Positions 36,250 through 45,635 of a stretch of DNA of 64,000 nt are shown here, piece after piece (the stretch's first letter is position 1; every line of letters begins with the position of its first letter). The position numbers were made by a program, and so were the translations under genes. The notes below the pieces were generated by a model, which was given only the letters and a program-made list of their open reading frames with translations, was not told the origin of the DNA and ran no database searches. Source of the DNA: Pseudorhodoferax sp. Leaf267 (GTDB lineage: Bacteria > Pseudomonadota > Gammaproteobacteria > Burkholderiales > Burkholderiaceae_C). The stretch is from positions 311,275-375,274 of the forward strand of contig NZ_LMMV01000001.1 of assembly GCF_001422405.1 (NCBI RefSeq). The letters are read 5' to 3'.

Positions 36250-37268
36250 CGCGTGTCCCAGCCGCCCAGGTTGCGCTCGGCGATGCCGGCCAGGGCGGCG
36301 ATCCACTCGGGGCTGTCGTTCAGGCAGGGGATGTAGCTGAAGGCCTCGCCGCCCTCGTGCAGGAAGGCCTCGCGCGCCTCCATGGAGATTTCTTCCAGCG
36401 TCTCCAGGCAATCCACCGGAAAGCCCGGGCACATCACGTCCACGCGCCTGACGCCTTCCTTGGCCAGCACCCGCAGCGTCGGCTCGGTGTAGGGCTCCAG
36501 CCATTTGGCGCGGCCGAAGCGCGACTGGAAGGTCACGCGGTGCTGCGCGTCCGACAGGCCCAGCCGCTGCGCCAACAGGCGCGCCGTGGCCAGGCATTGC
36601 ACCTGGTACGGGTCGCCCAGCGCGATGTTGCGCGCCGGGATGCCATGGAAGCTCATCACCAGCAGCTCGCCGCGGCCATGCTGCGCCCAGTGCCGCTCCA
36701 CGCTGCCGGCCAGCGCGGCGATGTAGGCCGGGTCGTCGTGGTAGTCGTTGACGAAACGCAAGGCGGGCACGCGGCGCTGCCGGCGGCTCCAGTCGAAGAC
36801 GGCATCGAGCACGCTGGCCGTGGTCGTGCCCGAATACTGCGGGTAGGCCTGCAGCACGAGCACGCGCTGCACGCCAGCGGCGGCCAGCGCATCGAGTTGC
36901 GCGGCGATGGACGGGTTGCCGTAGCGCATCGCGTAGTGCACCGCCAGGCGGTGGCCGCTGGCGGCCAGCGCGTCGCGCAGCAACGCGGTCTGCTGCGCCG
37001 TCCAGACCTTCAGCGCCGAGCCCTGTTCGGTCCAGACGCTGGCGTACTTGGCAGCCGACTTGGCTGGCCGCACGCGCAGGATGATGCCGTGCAGGATGGG
37101 CAGCCACACGGCGCGCGGGATCTCCACCACGCGCGGGTCGGCCAGGAATTCGGCGAGGTAGCGGCGCACGGCCGGCGCCGTGGGCGCATCGGGCGTGCCG
37201 AGGTTGCAATAGAGGACGGCGGTCTGGTCGGAGGGGGTGGGTGTGGCGGGCGCGGCGTGAAGGGGCAT
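36243..37268 (-). CDS. hemH: Ferrochelatase
   Basis: 341 residues with the ferrochelatase blocks YCNLGTPD, the catalytic His in VMSFHGIP, QSRFGRAKWLEPYT and the acidic metal-path residues in GFPVDCLETLEEI. It inserts Fe2+ into protoporphyrin IX, the last step of heme synthesis. The start is the ATG at 37268 (MPLHAAPA); upstream frame extension overlaps the divergent HAD gene's control region. Convergent with the broken PPOX gene. Confidence 0.95.
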   Translation of the reverse strand: MPLHAAPATPTPSDQTAVLYCNLGTPDAPTAPAVRRYLAEFLADPRVVEIPRAVWLPILHGIILRVRPAKSAAKYASVWTEQGSALKVWTAQQTALLRDALAASGHRLAVHYAMRYGNPSIAAQLDALAAAGVQRVLVLQAYPQYSGTTTASVLDAVFDWSRRQRRVPALRFVNDYHDDPAYIAALAGSVERHWAQHGRGELLVMSFHGIPARNIALGDPYQVQCLATARLLAQRLGLSDAQHRVTFQSRFGRAKWLEPYTEPTLRVLAKEGVRRVDVMCPGFPVDCLETLEEISMEAREAFLHEGGEAFSYIPCLNDSPEWIAALAGIAERNLGGWDTRQ

Positions 37269-37287
37269 GCCGTATTCTCCGGCACCT

Positions 37288-37983
37288 ATGGGAACGCTGA
37301 ACACCGATGCTGTCCATGCCATCACGCTGGACCTGGACGACACCTTGTGGCCGATCTGGCCCACCATCGCCCGCGCCGAGGCGGTGCTGGCCGATTGGCT
37401 GGGCCAGCACGCGCCGCTGACCGCCGCGCTGTACGCCAGCGCCGAGACGCGTCTGGCGCTGCGCGCCGAGGTGGCGCAGGTGCGCCAGGACATGGCCCAC
37501 GACATGAGCCTGATGCGGCGCGAGGCGATCCGCCTGGCGCTCACGCGGGCCGGCGAGGACGGCGCGCTGGCCGAACCGGCCTTCGACGTGTTCTTTGCCG
37601 AGCGCAACCGGGTCGAGCTGTACGAGGACGCGCTGGCGGCGCTGGACCACCTGGCCGCGCGCTTTCCGCTGGTGGCCCTGTCCAACGGCAATGCCGACCT
37701 GGAGCGCGTGGGCCTGGCGCGCTACTTCCGCGCCAGCGTCAGCGCGTCGAGCTTCGGCGTGGGCAAGCCCGATGCGCGCATATTCCAGGCCGGCGCCGCC
37801 GCGGCGGGCGTGGAGGCGGCGCAGGTGCTGCACGTGGGCGACGACGCCCTGCTCGACGTGCTGGGCGCGCACGCGGCCGGCATGCAGACGGCCTGGGTCA
37901 ACCGCGGCGAGCATCCGTGGACGCAGCAGGTGCAGCCCCACGTCACCGTGGCCAGCCTGCGCGAGCTGTGCGCGCTGCTCTGA
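37288..37983 (+). CDS. HAD-family hydrolase
   Basis: 231 residues with all four HAD motifs: DLDDTL (nucleophile Asp15), LSNGNAD, the Lys in GKPDARIF and GDDALLDVLGA. It resembles the YigB/FMN-phosphatase-like subgroup that dephosphorylates small metabolites. Divergent from hemH with only 19 bases between starts. Its stop is one base from the stop of the convergent hpnE gene. Confidence 0.88.
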   Translation: MGTLNTDAVHAITLDLDDTLWPIWPTIARAEAVLADWLGQHAPLTAALYASAETRLALRAEVAQVRQDMAHDMSLMRREAIRLALTRAGEDGALAEPAFDVFFAERNRVELYEDALAALDHLAARFPLVALSNGNADLERVGLARYFRASVSASSFGVGKPDARIFQAGAAAAGVEAAQVLHVGDDALLDVLGAHAAGMQTAWVNRGEHPWTQQVQPHVTVASLRELCALL

Positions 37984-37984
37984 G

Positions 37985-39229
37985 CTACAGCTTGGCGACC
38001 GCGTCGAGCGCGCTGCGCACCGCGCCCTCCAGCGTGCCGGGGTAGGGGCCGTCCACATACTCGCCGCAGGCGGCCAGGCCGGGCGCGATGCGCGCGGCGG
38101 GGCGCGCCAGGCCGGGCGTGCAGGCGAAGGTGGCGCGCTTTTCAATGATGGTGGTCACGGCCTGCAGGTCGTGCAGGCCCAGCTGGCGCCGGCCCTGCGC
38201 CAGCACCTGCTGCTCCAGCACCTCGCGCGTGCCGCCGCTCACGCTGACGACGAAGGCCAGCAGGCCGTCCGCGCCGAGATGCCGGCGGTCGAACACGAAC
38301 TGGGCCGGCGCATCCGGCCCGCTGGGCAAGGCCGTCATGGCGCGCGGGAGCCGGGTGGCGCTGCGCGCATAGACGGTGGTGATGGGCTCGAACCGCAGGG
38401 CTTCGGCCCGGGCCAGCCACGCGCCGGCACCGGGCAGCGCTGCACGCACCAGCCGCGCGGCCTCCCAGGACGGGCAGGCCAGCAGCACGCAGTCGAAGTC
38501 CTGGCCGTCGATCTGCCAGCGCGGGCCGTTCGGGCGCAACGACGCCACGCGGTGCGCGAGCCGTACGCCGTGCCCGCGTTGCTCGAGCCAGGCGATGGCG
38601 GGCTCGGGGAACAGAGCCCCCAGCGGCTGGCGCGGGATCAGCAGGTTGGAGCCGCCACGCCCGCCCATCAGTGAGTCGTGCAGCACACGCAGGAACACCT
38701 GGGCGCTGGCGCGTTCGGAGGGCGTGTTCAGTGCCGACAGGCACAGCGGCTCGACGAAGGCGTCCAGCACGCGCTGCGGCATGCCGGCGCACAGTGCGGC
38801 CACGCTCAGGCCCGGCGCGCAGCGAAAGCCCTGCAGCTGCCAGCGCGTGGTGGCGGCCAGCAGGCCGGCCTTGTCGCGCCAGGTCCAGCCGCGCGCGCGC
38901 ACGATGCCGGCCATCGCGTCCCAGGGCGGCGCGGTGTCGGGCAGCCGGATGCCGCTGCCGTCTGCGAAGCGCAGGTCCAGCGGCAGGCGCAGCAGGGCCT
39001 GTTCGATCTCCACGCCCACCGTGCGCATGAGCGCCAGGGTCTGGGTGTAGGCGCCGATCAGGATGTGCTGGCCGTTGTCCAGGATCAGACCGTCGGCGTG
39101 CACCACGCTGCGGGCGCGGCCGCCGGCGGTGCGCGCAGACTCGAAGACGGTGACGGCATGGTCGGCTTGCGCCGCCCGTACACCTGCGGCCAGGCCTGCC
39201 CAGCCGGCGCCGACGATGCCGACCCTCAC
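37985..39229 (-). CDS. hpnE: Hydroxysqualene dehydroxylase
   Basis: 414 residues starting at the GTG that overlaps the hpnD stop (GTGA); an ATG 27 bases upstream inside hpnD is less likely. FAD-binding GxGxxG in VGIVGAGWAGLAA and a following FESARTAGGRAR identify the amine-oxidase-like HpnE family. It reduces hydroxysqualene to squalene as the last step of the HpnCDE route. Last gene of hpnC-hpnD-hpnE. Confidence 0.92.
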   Translation of the reverse strand: MRVGIVGAGWAGLAAGVRAAQADHAVTVFESARTAGGRARSVVHADGLILDNGQHILIGAYTQTLALMRTVGVEIEQALLRLPLDLRFADGSGIRLPDTAPPWDAMAGIVRARGWTWRDKAGLLAATTRWQLQGFRCAPGLSVAALCAGMPQRVLDAFVEPLCLSALNTPSERASAQVFLRVLHDSLMGGRGGSNLLIPRQPLGALFPEPAIAWLEQRGHGVRLAHRVASLRPNGPRWQIDGQDFDCVLLACPSWEAARLVRAALPGAGAWLARAEALRFEPITTVYARSATRLPRAMTALPSGPDAPAQFVFDRRHLGADGLLAFVVSVSGGTREVLEQQVLAQGRRQLGLHDLQAVTTIIEKRATFACTPGLARPAARIAPGLAACGEYVDGPYPGTLEGAVRSALDAVAKL

Positions 39230-40065
39230 GTCATGCCCAGGGCCTGCACCTTCCACGCGAGCCAGAACTTGCGCAAGGGTGTCAGGCTCACGCGCTGGTG
39301 CAGCACGGCGAAGTCGTCGCTTTCGATCTCGCGCAGCAGCGTGCGGTAGATGCTGGCCATCATCAGGCCGGGCTTTTGCGCACGCCGGTCGGCCGGCGGC
39401 AGGGCGGCCATGGCCTCGTCGTAATAGCCGTGGGCACGCTGGGCCTGGAAGCGCATCAAGGCCACGAAGCGGTCCGAATGCACGCGGTTCAGGATCTCGT
39501 GCGCCTTCACGTCGAAGCGCTGCAGGTCGTCGATCGGCAGGTAGATGCGGCCGCGCATCGCGTCCTCACCCACGTCGCGGATGATGTTGGTGAGCTGAAA
39601 GGCCAGGCCCAACGTGTGTGCGTAGCGCGTGGTGGCCGGGTCGGTCTGGCCGAAGATGGAGGCCGAGACTTCGCCCACCACGCCGGCCACCAGGTGGCAA
39701 TAGCGCTGCAGGCCGGGGAAGTCCAGGTAGCGCGTCTGTTCCAGGTCCATCTGGCAGCCCTCGATGATGGCCTGCAGCTGCCGCTGCTCGATGCCGAATT
39801 CGGGCACCAGCGGCATCAGCGCGGCCATCACGGGGTGGGTGGGCTGGCCGGCGAAGGACTTGGCGACCTCGGCCTGCCACCAGCCGAGCTTGGTTCGTGC
39901 CACGGCCGGATCGGCCACTTCGTCGACGACGTCGTCGACCTCGCGGCAAAAAGCGTAGAAGGCCGTGATGGCTGCACGGCGCTGCTTGGGCAGGAACAGG
40001 AAGGCGTAGTAAAAGCTGCTACCGGAGGCCGCGGCCTTTTGTTGCACGTACTGCTCAGGTGTCAT
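39226..40065 (-). CDS. hpnD: Presqualene diphosphate synthase
   Basis: 279 residues of the squalene/phytoene synthase family with both Asp-rich motifs, REVDDVVDEV and NIIRDVGEDAMRGRIYLP. HpnD condenses two farnesyl diphosphates to presqualene diphosphate. The start at 40065 (MTPEQYVQQKA) matches the family; an upstream GTG adds six residues. It lies 40 nt after hpnC. Confidence 0.93.
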   Translation of the reverse strand: MTPEQYVQQKAAASGSSFYYAFLFLPKQRRAAITAFYAFCREVDDVVDEVADPAVARTKLGWWQAEVAKSFAGQPTHPVMAALMPLVPEFGIEQRQLQAIIEGCQMDLEQTRYLDFPGLQRYCHLVAGVVGEVSASIFGQTDPATTRYAHTLGLAFQLTNIIRDVGEDAMRGRIYLPIDDLQRFDVKAHEILNRVHSDRFVALMRFQAQRAHGYYDEAMAALPPADRRAQKPGLMMASIYRTLLREIESDDFAVLHQRVSLTPLRKFWLAWKVQALGMT

Positions 40066-40105
40066 GGGCGGCGATTCTCCCATCCGCCGCCGGTGGGCTC
40101 CGGCC

Positions 40106-40951
40106 TCACATCCACAGGCTGCGCCAGAACATCACCACGCCGTCCCAGGGGCGCAGCTTCGGCCGTGCCTGCCAGGTCGCGCAATCCATGGACTCGATCT
40201 TGTCCAGGATGCGCAGCCCGCCCTGCACGACCAGCCGCAGTTCCCAGCCCATGCGGCCCGGCACGCGGTGCACCAGCGGCGCGCCACTGTGCATCAGCTC
40301 GCGCGCCCAGCGCACCTGTTCGGCCACCAGAGCGCGTGTCGGCGCCTGCTGGGTCGTGCCATGGTGGGCGCAGCGGTCCTGCGGCAGGTAGTAGCGGGCG
40401 CGCGGCAGGTCGACCGAGAGGTCCTGCCAGAAGTTGATCAATTGCAGCGCCGAGCAGATGGCATCGCTGTGCGCCAGCGCGCGGTCGTCCTGCACGCCGT
40501 ACAGGTGCAGCATGAGGCGGCCGACGGGCGCGGCGGAGCGTGCGCAGTAGTCCAGCAGCTCGGCCCGGTCGGCATAGCCTGCGCCCTCGGCGGTCTTGCG
40601 CACGTCCTGCGCGAACGCGTCCAGCAGGTCGGCCAGCGGCTTGTGCGGCAGGCCATCGCGCGCGATCGCCGCACGCAAGGGGCCGAACACGGCAGGCCAG
40701 CGGCCCGATGGCGTGGTACCGGCGAACAGTGCGTCCAGGTCGGACCGGTAGGCAGCGAGGTCGGCCAACCGCTCGTCTGCCCGTGCATCGCCTTCGTCGG
40801 CGATGTCGTCCGCCGTGCGCGCATACCAATACAGTGCGGCGACGGCAGGCCGTAGCGCCGCCGGGCACAGCCAGGAGGCGACGGGGAAGTTTTCGTAGTG
40901 GTCGACGGCCGGCGCGGAAACGGCCGGCGGCGGGGCAGGGGGGGCGCGCAC
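40106..40951 (-). CDS. hpnC: Hydroxysqualene synthase
   Basis: 281 residues from a GTG, with Asp-rich motifs ARTADDIADEGD and NFWQDLSVDLPRARYYLP of the trans-isoprenyl synthase fold. HpnC turns presqualene diphosphate into hydroxysqualene. The first 15 residues are Pro/Ala-rich and the family-conserved part begins at HYENFPVASWL, so the exact start is uncertain. First gene of the squalene operon; squalene-hopene cyclase is not in the window. Confidence 0.92.
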   Translation of the reverse strand: MRAPPAPPPAVSAPAVDHYENFPVASWLCPAALRPAVAALYWYARTADDIADEGDARADERLADLAAYRSDLDALFAGTTPSGRWPAVFGPLRAAIARDGLPHKPLADLLDAFAQDVRKTAEGAGYADRAELLDYCARSAAPVGRLMLHLYGVQDDRALAHSDAICSALQLINFWQDLSVDLPRARYYLPQDRCAHHGTTQQAPTRALVAEQVRWARELMHSGAPLVHRVPGRMGWELRLVVQGGLRILDKIESMDCATWQARPKLRPWDGVVMFWRSLWM

Positions 40952-40991
40952 GGCGCGGATTGTCGCCCTGTTTGCCTGAACCTTTTTCAGT

Positions 40992-41043
40992 TTGACAAGG
41001 AGCGGGCTTTTACCTAGATTGCTAACCCGCTAGTCAGTAGCAA
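40992..41043 (+). promoter_or_regulatory. Sigma-70 promoter and possible operator for the RND operon
   Basis: TTGACA (40992-40997) and TAGATT (41015-41020) are 17 bases apart. TTGCTA (41019-41024) and TAGCAA (41038-41043), arms of an interrupted inverted repeat, cover the likely transcription start, where a TetR-type repressor would act. No such repressor gene is adjacent. Confidence 0.6.
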
Positions 41044-41092
41044 ATCAGCAGACGCCGGCCCCAGCATCGGACGTCTTTTCTCGGGATCTTCC

Positions 41093-42256
41093 ATGTCATA
41101 CAAGCCTTGGCGCGTCTGCCGTTTTCAGTTGCCGGGCGCGGCCCTTGCGGCGCCAGCCTTGGGCGTCGCGCTGCTGGTGGGCTGCTCCAAACCCGAGCCT
41201 GCGCCAGAGCCCGTGCGAGCCGTCAAGCTCGTCACCGTGGGCACATCGGCTTATGGCACCGACCTGGCGTTCGCCGGCGAAGTGCGGCCGCGCATCGAGA
41301 CGCGGCTGGGTTTTCGCGTCGCGGGCAAGATCGTGCGCCGGCAGGCCGAACTGGGGCAGACGGTGCGGGTCGGGCAGGTGTTGGCCGAGCTCGACGCGCA
41401 GGACCTGCGCCTGGCCGCCGATGCGGCCCGCGCCCAGGTGGCGGCCGCCACCACGAACCGCGACCTGGCCAGCGCCGATCTCAAGCGCTACCAGGAGCTG
41501 CGCGCACAAAACTTCATCAGTGGCGCCGAACTGGAGCGCCGTGAATCCTCCTACAAGGCTGCCCAGGCGCAGCTCGACCAGGCCCAGGCCCAGCTGTCGG
41601 CCCAGGGCAACCAGGCGGGCTATGCGCGCCTGATCGCCGACGTGGCCGGCGTGGTGACCGGCATAGAGGCCGAGCCCGGCCAAGTCGTCAGTGCCGGCCA
41701 GCCGGTGGTGCGCGTGGCCCAGAGCGGCGTGCGCGACGTGGTGTTCGCGGTGCCGGAGGATCGGGTGCGTGCAGTGAAGGTTGGCTCGCCCGTGCAGGTG
41801 CGGCAATGGAATTCGGACACCGTGCTGGCGGGGCGCATCCGCGAAGTGGCGGCCAGCGCCGACGCGGCCACGCGCACCTTCCAGGTCAAGGTGTCGCTGG
41901 AAACGGCCAGCCCGCCGCCGCTGGGCACGACGGTCAGCGTGGTGCCGCAGTCCATGAGCCTGGCGGGGGCGCCGGTCATGAAGCTGCCGACCAGTGCGCT
42001 CAAGCGCGACGCGGCCGGCACGACCTCGGTCTGGGTGCTGGACGAAGCCAGCATGACGGTGAAGTCGGTCCCGGTGGTGGTGGCCACGGCAGACGGCAAC
42101 GATGTGGTCGTGGCGTCCGGCGTGCAGCCGGGCACGCAGGTCGTAGCAGCCGGCGTGCATGTGTTGTCACCGGGGCAGAAGGTCACGGTCTACCAGCCGC
42201 GGGTCGGAAGCGGCCAGGCCGATGCACCGGCGGCTGCGGCCTCCGCCACCCGCTAG
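41093..42256 (+). CDS. RND efflux periplasmic adaptor subunit
   Basis: 387 residues. A signal segment ends with lipobox LLVGCS, so it is a lipid-anchored membrane fusion protein. The lipoyl-like halves (GFRVAGKIVRRQAELGQTVRVGQVLAELD and GVVTGIEAEPGQVVSAGQPVVRVAQ) flank an alpha-helical hairpin of about residues 105-180, followed by beta-barrel domains. It links the inner membrane pump to an outer membrane channel, which is not encoded here. Seven nt before the pump gene. Confidence 0.92.
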   Translation: MSYKPWRVCRFQLPGAALAAPALGVALLVGCSKPEPAPEPVRAVKLVTVGTSAYGTDLAFAGEVRPRIETRLGFRVAGKIVRRQAELGQTVRVGQVLAELDAQDLRLAADAARAQVAAATTNRDLASADLKRYQELRAQNFISGAELERRESSYKAAQAQLDQAQAQLSAQGNQAGYARLIADVAGVVTGIEAEPGQVVSAGQPVVRVAQSGVRDVVFAVPEDRVRAVKVGSPVQVRQWNSDTVLAGRIREVAASADAATRTFQVKVSLETASPPPLGTTVSVVPQSMSLAGAPVMKLPTSALKRDAAGTTSVWVLDEASMTVKSVPVVVATADGNDVVVASGVQPGTQVVAAGVHVLSPGQKVTVYQPRVGSGQADAPAAAASATR

Positions 42257-42263
42257 GCCCGCG

Positions 42264-45200
42264 ATGAGCGCACCGAACACCCTGGACCAGCCCAAGGCTG
42301 GCTTCAACCTCTCGCGCTGGGCGCTGGACCATCCCGCCCTGACCCGGTACCTGATGGTGGTGCTGATGCTGCTGGGCTTTGCCGCCTACTACCAGCTGGG
42401 CCAGGACGAAGACCCGCCGTTCACCTTCCGCGCCATGGTCGTGCGCACCTACTGGCCCGGCGCCACGGCCCAGCAGGTGGCCGAGCAGGTCACCGACAAG
42501 CTGGAGCGCACGCTGCAGGAAGTGCCGTACGCGTTCCGCATCCGCAGCTATTCCAAGCCGGGCGAGTCGCAGATCATCTTCGAGCTGCGCGACTCCTCGC
42601 CGCCCAAGGAGGTCGCGAATCTCTGGTACGTGGTGCGCAAGAAGATCAGCGACATGCACTTCACCTTGCCGCAAGGCGTGCAGGGGCCGTTCTTCAACGA
42701 CGACTTCGGCGACGTCTACGGCGTGATCTATGCGCTGTCGGCCGATGGCTTCAGCTACGCCGAGCTCAAGACCTTCGCCGACGATGCGCGCCAGACCCTG
42801 CTGCGCGTGCCCGACGTGGCCAAGGTCGAACTGTTTGGCGTGCAGGACGAGAAGGTCTTCATCGAGGTCTCGCAGCGCCGCCTGGCGCAGCTGGGGCTGG
42901 ACTTCAACCAGGTGTTGTCGCAGCTCGGCCAGCAGAACGCGGTCGAGAGCGCGGGCGCGGTGCAGACGCCGCTGGACGTGGTGCAACTGCGTGTCACGGG
43001 TCAGTTCGAGGCCGTCGACGAGCTGAGCGCCATGCCGATCCGCGGGCCCACGGGCGCGCAGCTGCGGCTGGGCGACATCGCCGAGATCAAGCGCGGCTAC
43101 GTCGACCCACCTGCCGTCAAGGTGCGGCACCAGGGCAAGGAAGTCATCGCGCTGGGCGTCTCGATGACCAAGGGCGGCGACATCATTGCGCTGGGCAAGG
43201 CGCTGAACAAGGCCTTTGTGAAGATCGAGCGCGGGCTGCCGGCCGGCATCAGCCTGGCCCAGGTGCAGAACCAGCCCATCGCCGTGGCCAGCTCGGTCAA
43301 CGAGTTCGTCAAGGTGCTGGTCGAGGCCGTGGTCATCGTGCTGGCCGTGAGCTTCATCGCGCTGGGCTTCCATTCGAGGCCGCACGAGGCGCACTGGTGG
43401 CGCCGCTACTACATCGACATCCGGCCCGGCCTGGTGGTGGGCATCACGATCCCGCTGGTGCTGGCCGTGACCTTCCTGGCCATGTGGTACTTCAACATCG
43501 GCCTGCACAAGATCTCGCTGGGCTCGCTCATCATCGCGCTGGGCCTGCTGGTGGACGACGCCATCATTGCGGTGGAGATGATGGTGCGCAAGATGGAAGA
43601 GGGCTACGACAAAGTGCGGGCCGCGACCTTCGCCTACGAGATCACGGCCATGCCCATGCTGACCGGCACGCTGATCACGGCCGTGGGCTTCCTGCCCATC
43701 GGCATCGCCAAGTCGGTGACGGGGGAATACACCTTTGCCATCTTCGCGGTGACCGTGATCGCGCTGGTGCTGAGCTGGTTCGTTTCGGTCTACTTCGTGC
43801 CCTACCTGGGCACGCTGCTGCTCAAGACCCACGCCCACCACGGCCAGGCGAGAACGCCGGAGCAGCCGCACGAGATGTTCGACTCGGGCTTCTACAACAG
43901 CTTTCGGCGTGCCGTGAACTGGTGCGTGGCGCACCGCTGGCTGACCATCCTGGCGACGTTGCTAATTTTCGCGCTGGGCATCGTCGGCATGGGCCGCGTG
44001 CAGCAGCAGTTCTTCCCCGATTCGAGCCGGCCGGAAATCCTGGTCGACATCTGGTTCCCGGAAGGCACGTCGTTCGCAGCCAACGAGGCCACGGCCAAGC
44101 GCGTGGAAGAACGGCTCATGCGCGAGCCCGGGGTGTCCACCGTCAGCGTGTGGGTGGGCTCGGGCGTGCCGCGCTTTTACCTGCCGCTGGACCAGGTGTT
44201 CCCGCAGACCAATGTCTCCCAGTTCATCGTGCTGTCGCAGGACCTGAAGGTGCGCGAGACGCTGCGCGTGCGGCTGCCGGGCTTGCTGGCCGAGGAATTC
44301 CCCGAGGTGCGCGGGCGTGTGAAGCTGCTGCCCAATGGCCCGCCCGTGCCCTATCCGGTGCAATTCCGCGTGCGCGGCCCCGATCCGCAGACGCTGCGGC
44401 TGCGCGCCGACGAGGTCAAGGCTGCCATGCGCGAGAGCCCCAACACGCGCGGCGTGAATGACAACTGGAACGAATCCGTGAAGATCGTGCGCCTGGAGGT
44501 CGACCAGACCAAGGCGCGCGCGCTGGGCGTGACCAGCCAGTCGATCGCGCAGGCCAGCCGCACGCTGCTGTCCGGCACGCCGATCGGGCAGTTTCGCGAA
44601 CACGACAAGCTGATCGACATCGTGCTGCGCCAGCCCGAGGGCGAGCGGGGCGTGATCACGGCACTGGCCAACGCCTACGTGCCCACGGCCTCGGGCCGGC
44701 AGATCCCGCTCACGCAGATCGCCAAGCCGGTGTTTGACTGGGAGCCCGGTGTGATGTGGCGCGAGAACCGCGACTACGCGATCACGGTGCAGAGCGACAT
44801 CTCCGAAGGCCTGCAGGGCGCCACCGTGACCAACGAGTTGCTGCCGCGGCTGCGTGCGCTGGAAGCGCAATGGGCGCAGCAGGGCCCGGCCGGCTACGCC
44901 ATCGAGGTGGCAGGCGCGGTGGAGGAGAGCAGCCGCGGTTCGGCCTCGATCGCAGCCGGCATTCCGGTCATGCTGTTCTTCACGTTCACGCTGCTGATGC
45001 TGCAACTGCACAGCTTCAGCCGCGCCATGCTGGTGTTCCTGACAGGGCCCCTGGGTATCGCCGGCGTCGCCGGTGCGCTGATTCTGCTGGGCCGGCCGTT
45101 CGGCTTCGTGGCGCTGCTGGGCGTGATCGCGCTCATGGGCATGATCCAGCGCAACTCGGTGATCCTGATCGACCAGATCGAGCAGGACCGTGCACGCGGC

Positions 45201-45461
45201 GTGCCGACCTGGGACGCCATCGTCGAGTCGGCCGTTCGACGCCTGCGCCCCATCGTGCTGACCGCGCTGGCCGCCGTGCTGGCCATGATCCCGCTGTCGC
45301 GCTCGGTGTTCTGGGGGCCGATGGCGGTTGCCATCATGGGAGGGCTGGTCGTGGCGACCGTGCTGACGCTGCTGGCGTTGCCCGCCATGTATGCGGCCTG
45401 GTTCCGCGTCAGGAGGCCCACGGACGAAGAGCGCAGGCAGGCGCCCGCGGCCGCCGGATAG
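42264..45461 (+). CDS. RND efflux transporter permease (AcrB-like)
   Basis: 1065 residues, full length for the HAE-type RND family, with twelve predicted membrane helices in two halves and two large periplasmic loops. The helix 4 proton-relay pair is visible in GLLVDDAIIAVEMM. It uses the proton gradient to export toxic compounds; the substrate cannot be read from sequence. The start at 42264 (MSAPNTLDQ) was chosen over a longer frame overlapping the adaptor gene. Confidence 0.94.
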   Translation: MSAPNTLDQPKAGFNLSRWALDHPALTRYLMVVLMLLGFAAYYQLGQDEDPPFTFRAMVVRTYWPGATAQQVAEQVTDKLERTLQEVPYAFRIRSYSKPGESQIIFELRDSSPPKEVANLWYVVRKKISDMHFTLPQGVQGPFFNDDFGDVYGVIYALSADGFSYAELKTFADDARQTLLRVPDVAKVELFGVQDEKVFIEVSQRRLAQLGLDFNQVLSQLGQQNAVESAGAVQTPLDVVQLRVTGQFEAVDELSAMPIRGPTGAQLRLGDIAEIKRGYVDPPAVKVRHQGKEVIALGVSMTKGGDIIALGKALNKAFVKIERGLPAGISLAQVQNQPIAVASSVNEFVKVLVEAVVIVLAVSFIALGFHSRPHEAHWWRRYYIDIRPGLVVGITIPLVLAVTFLAMWYFNIGLHKISLGSLIIALGLLVDDAIIAVEMMVRKMEEGYDKVRAATFAYEITAMPMLTGTLITAVGFLPIGIAKSVTGEYTFAIFAVTVIALVLSWFVSVYFVPYLGTLLLKTHAHHGQARTPEQPHEMFDSGFYNSFRRAVNWCVAHRWLTILATLLIFALGIVGMGRVQQQFFPDSSRPEILVDIWFPEGTSFAANEATAKRVEERLMREPGVSTVSVWVGSGVPRFYLPLDQVFPQTNVSQFIVLSQDLKVRETLRVRLPGLLAEEFPEVRGRVKLLPNGPPVPYPVQFRVRGPDPQTLRLRADEVKAAMRESPNTRGVNDNWNESVKIVRLEVDQTKARALGVTSQSIAQASRTLLSGTPIGQFREHDKLIDIVLRQPEGERGVITALANAYVPTASGRQIPLTQIAKPVFDWEPGVMWRENRDYAITVQSDISEGLQGATVTNELLPRLRALEAQWAQQGPAGYAIEVAGAVEESSRGSASIAAGIPVMLFFTFTLLMLQLHSFSRAMLVFLTGPLGIAGVAGALILLGRPFGFVALLGVIALMGMIQRNSVILIDQIEQDRARGVPTWDAIVESAVRRLRPIVLTALAAVLAMIPLSRSVFWGPMAVAIMGGLVVATVLTLLALPAMYAAWFRVRRPTDEERRQAPAAAG

Positions 45462-45524
45462 GCGGTAGCCCGGGCCGGTCGGGGCGCCTGCTGCGACCGG
45501 CTAAAATCGTGGGTTGACCGAAAC

Positions 45525-45611
45525 GCGCGGGTGGCGAAATTGGTAGACGCACCAGGTTTAGGTCCTGACGCCAGCAATGGTGTGGGGGTTCGAGTCCCCC
45601 CCCGCGCACCA
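45525..45611 (+). tRNA. tRNA-Leu (anticodon TAG)
   Basis: An 87-base class II tRNA. The acceptor stem GCGCGGG/CCCGCGC, a D-arm with TGGCGAAATTGGTAGACGC, an anticodon loop TTTAGGT reading TAG, a long variable arm, a T-loop GTTCGAGTC and an encoded CCA end are all present. A TAAAAT -10-like hexamer lies at 45502-45507. Confidence 0.97.
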
Positions 45612-45635
45612 CCCCTTCCTTTATCCGAGACCACC

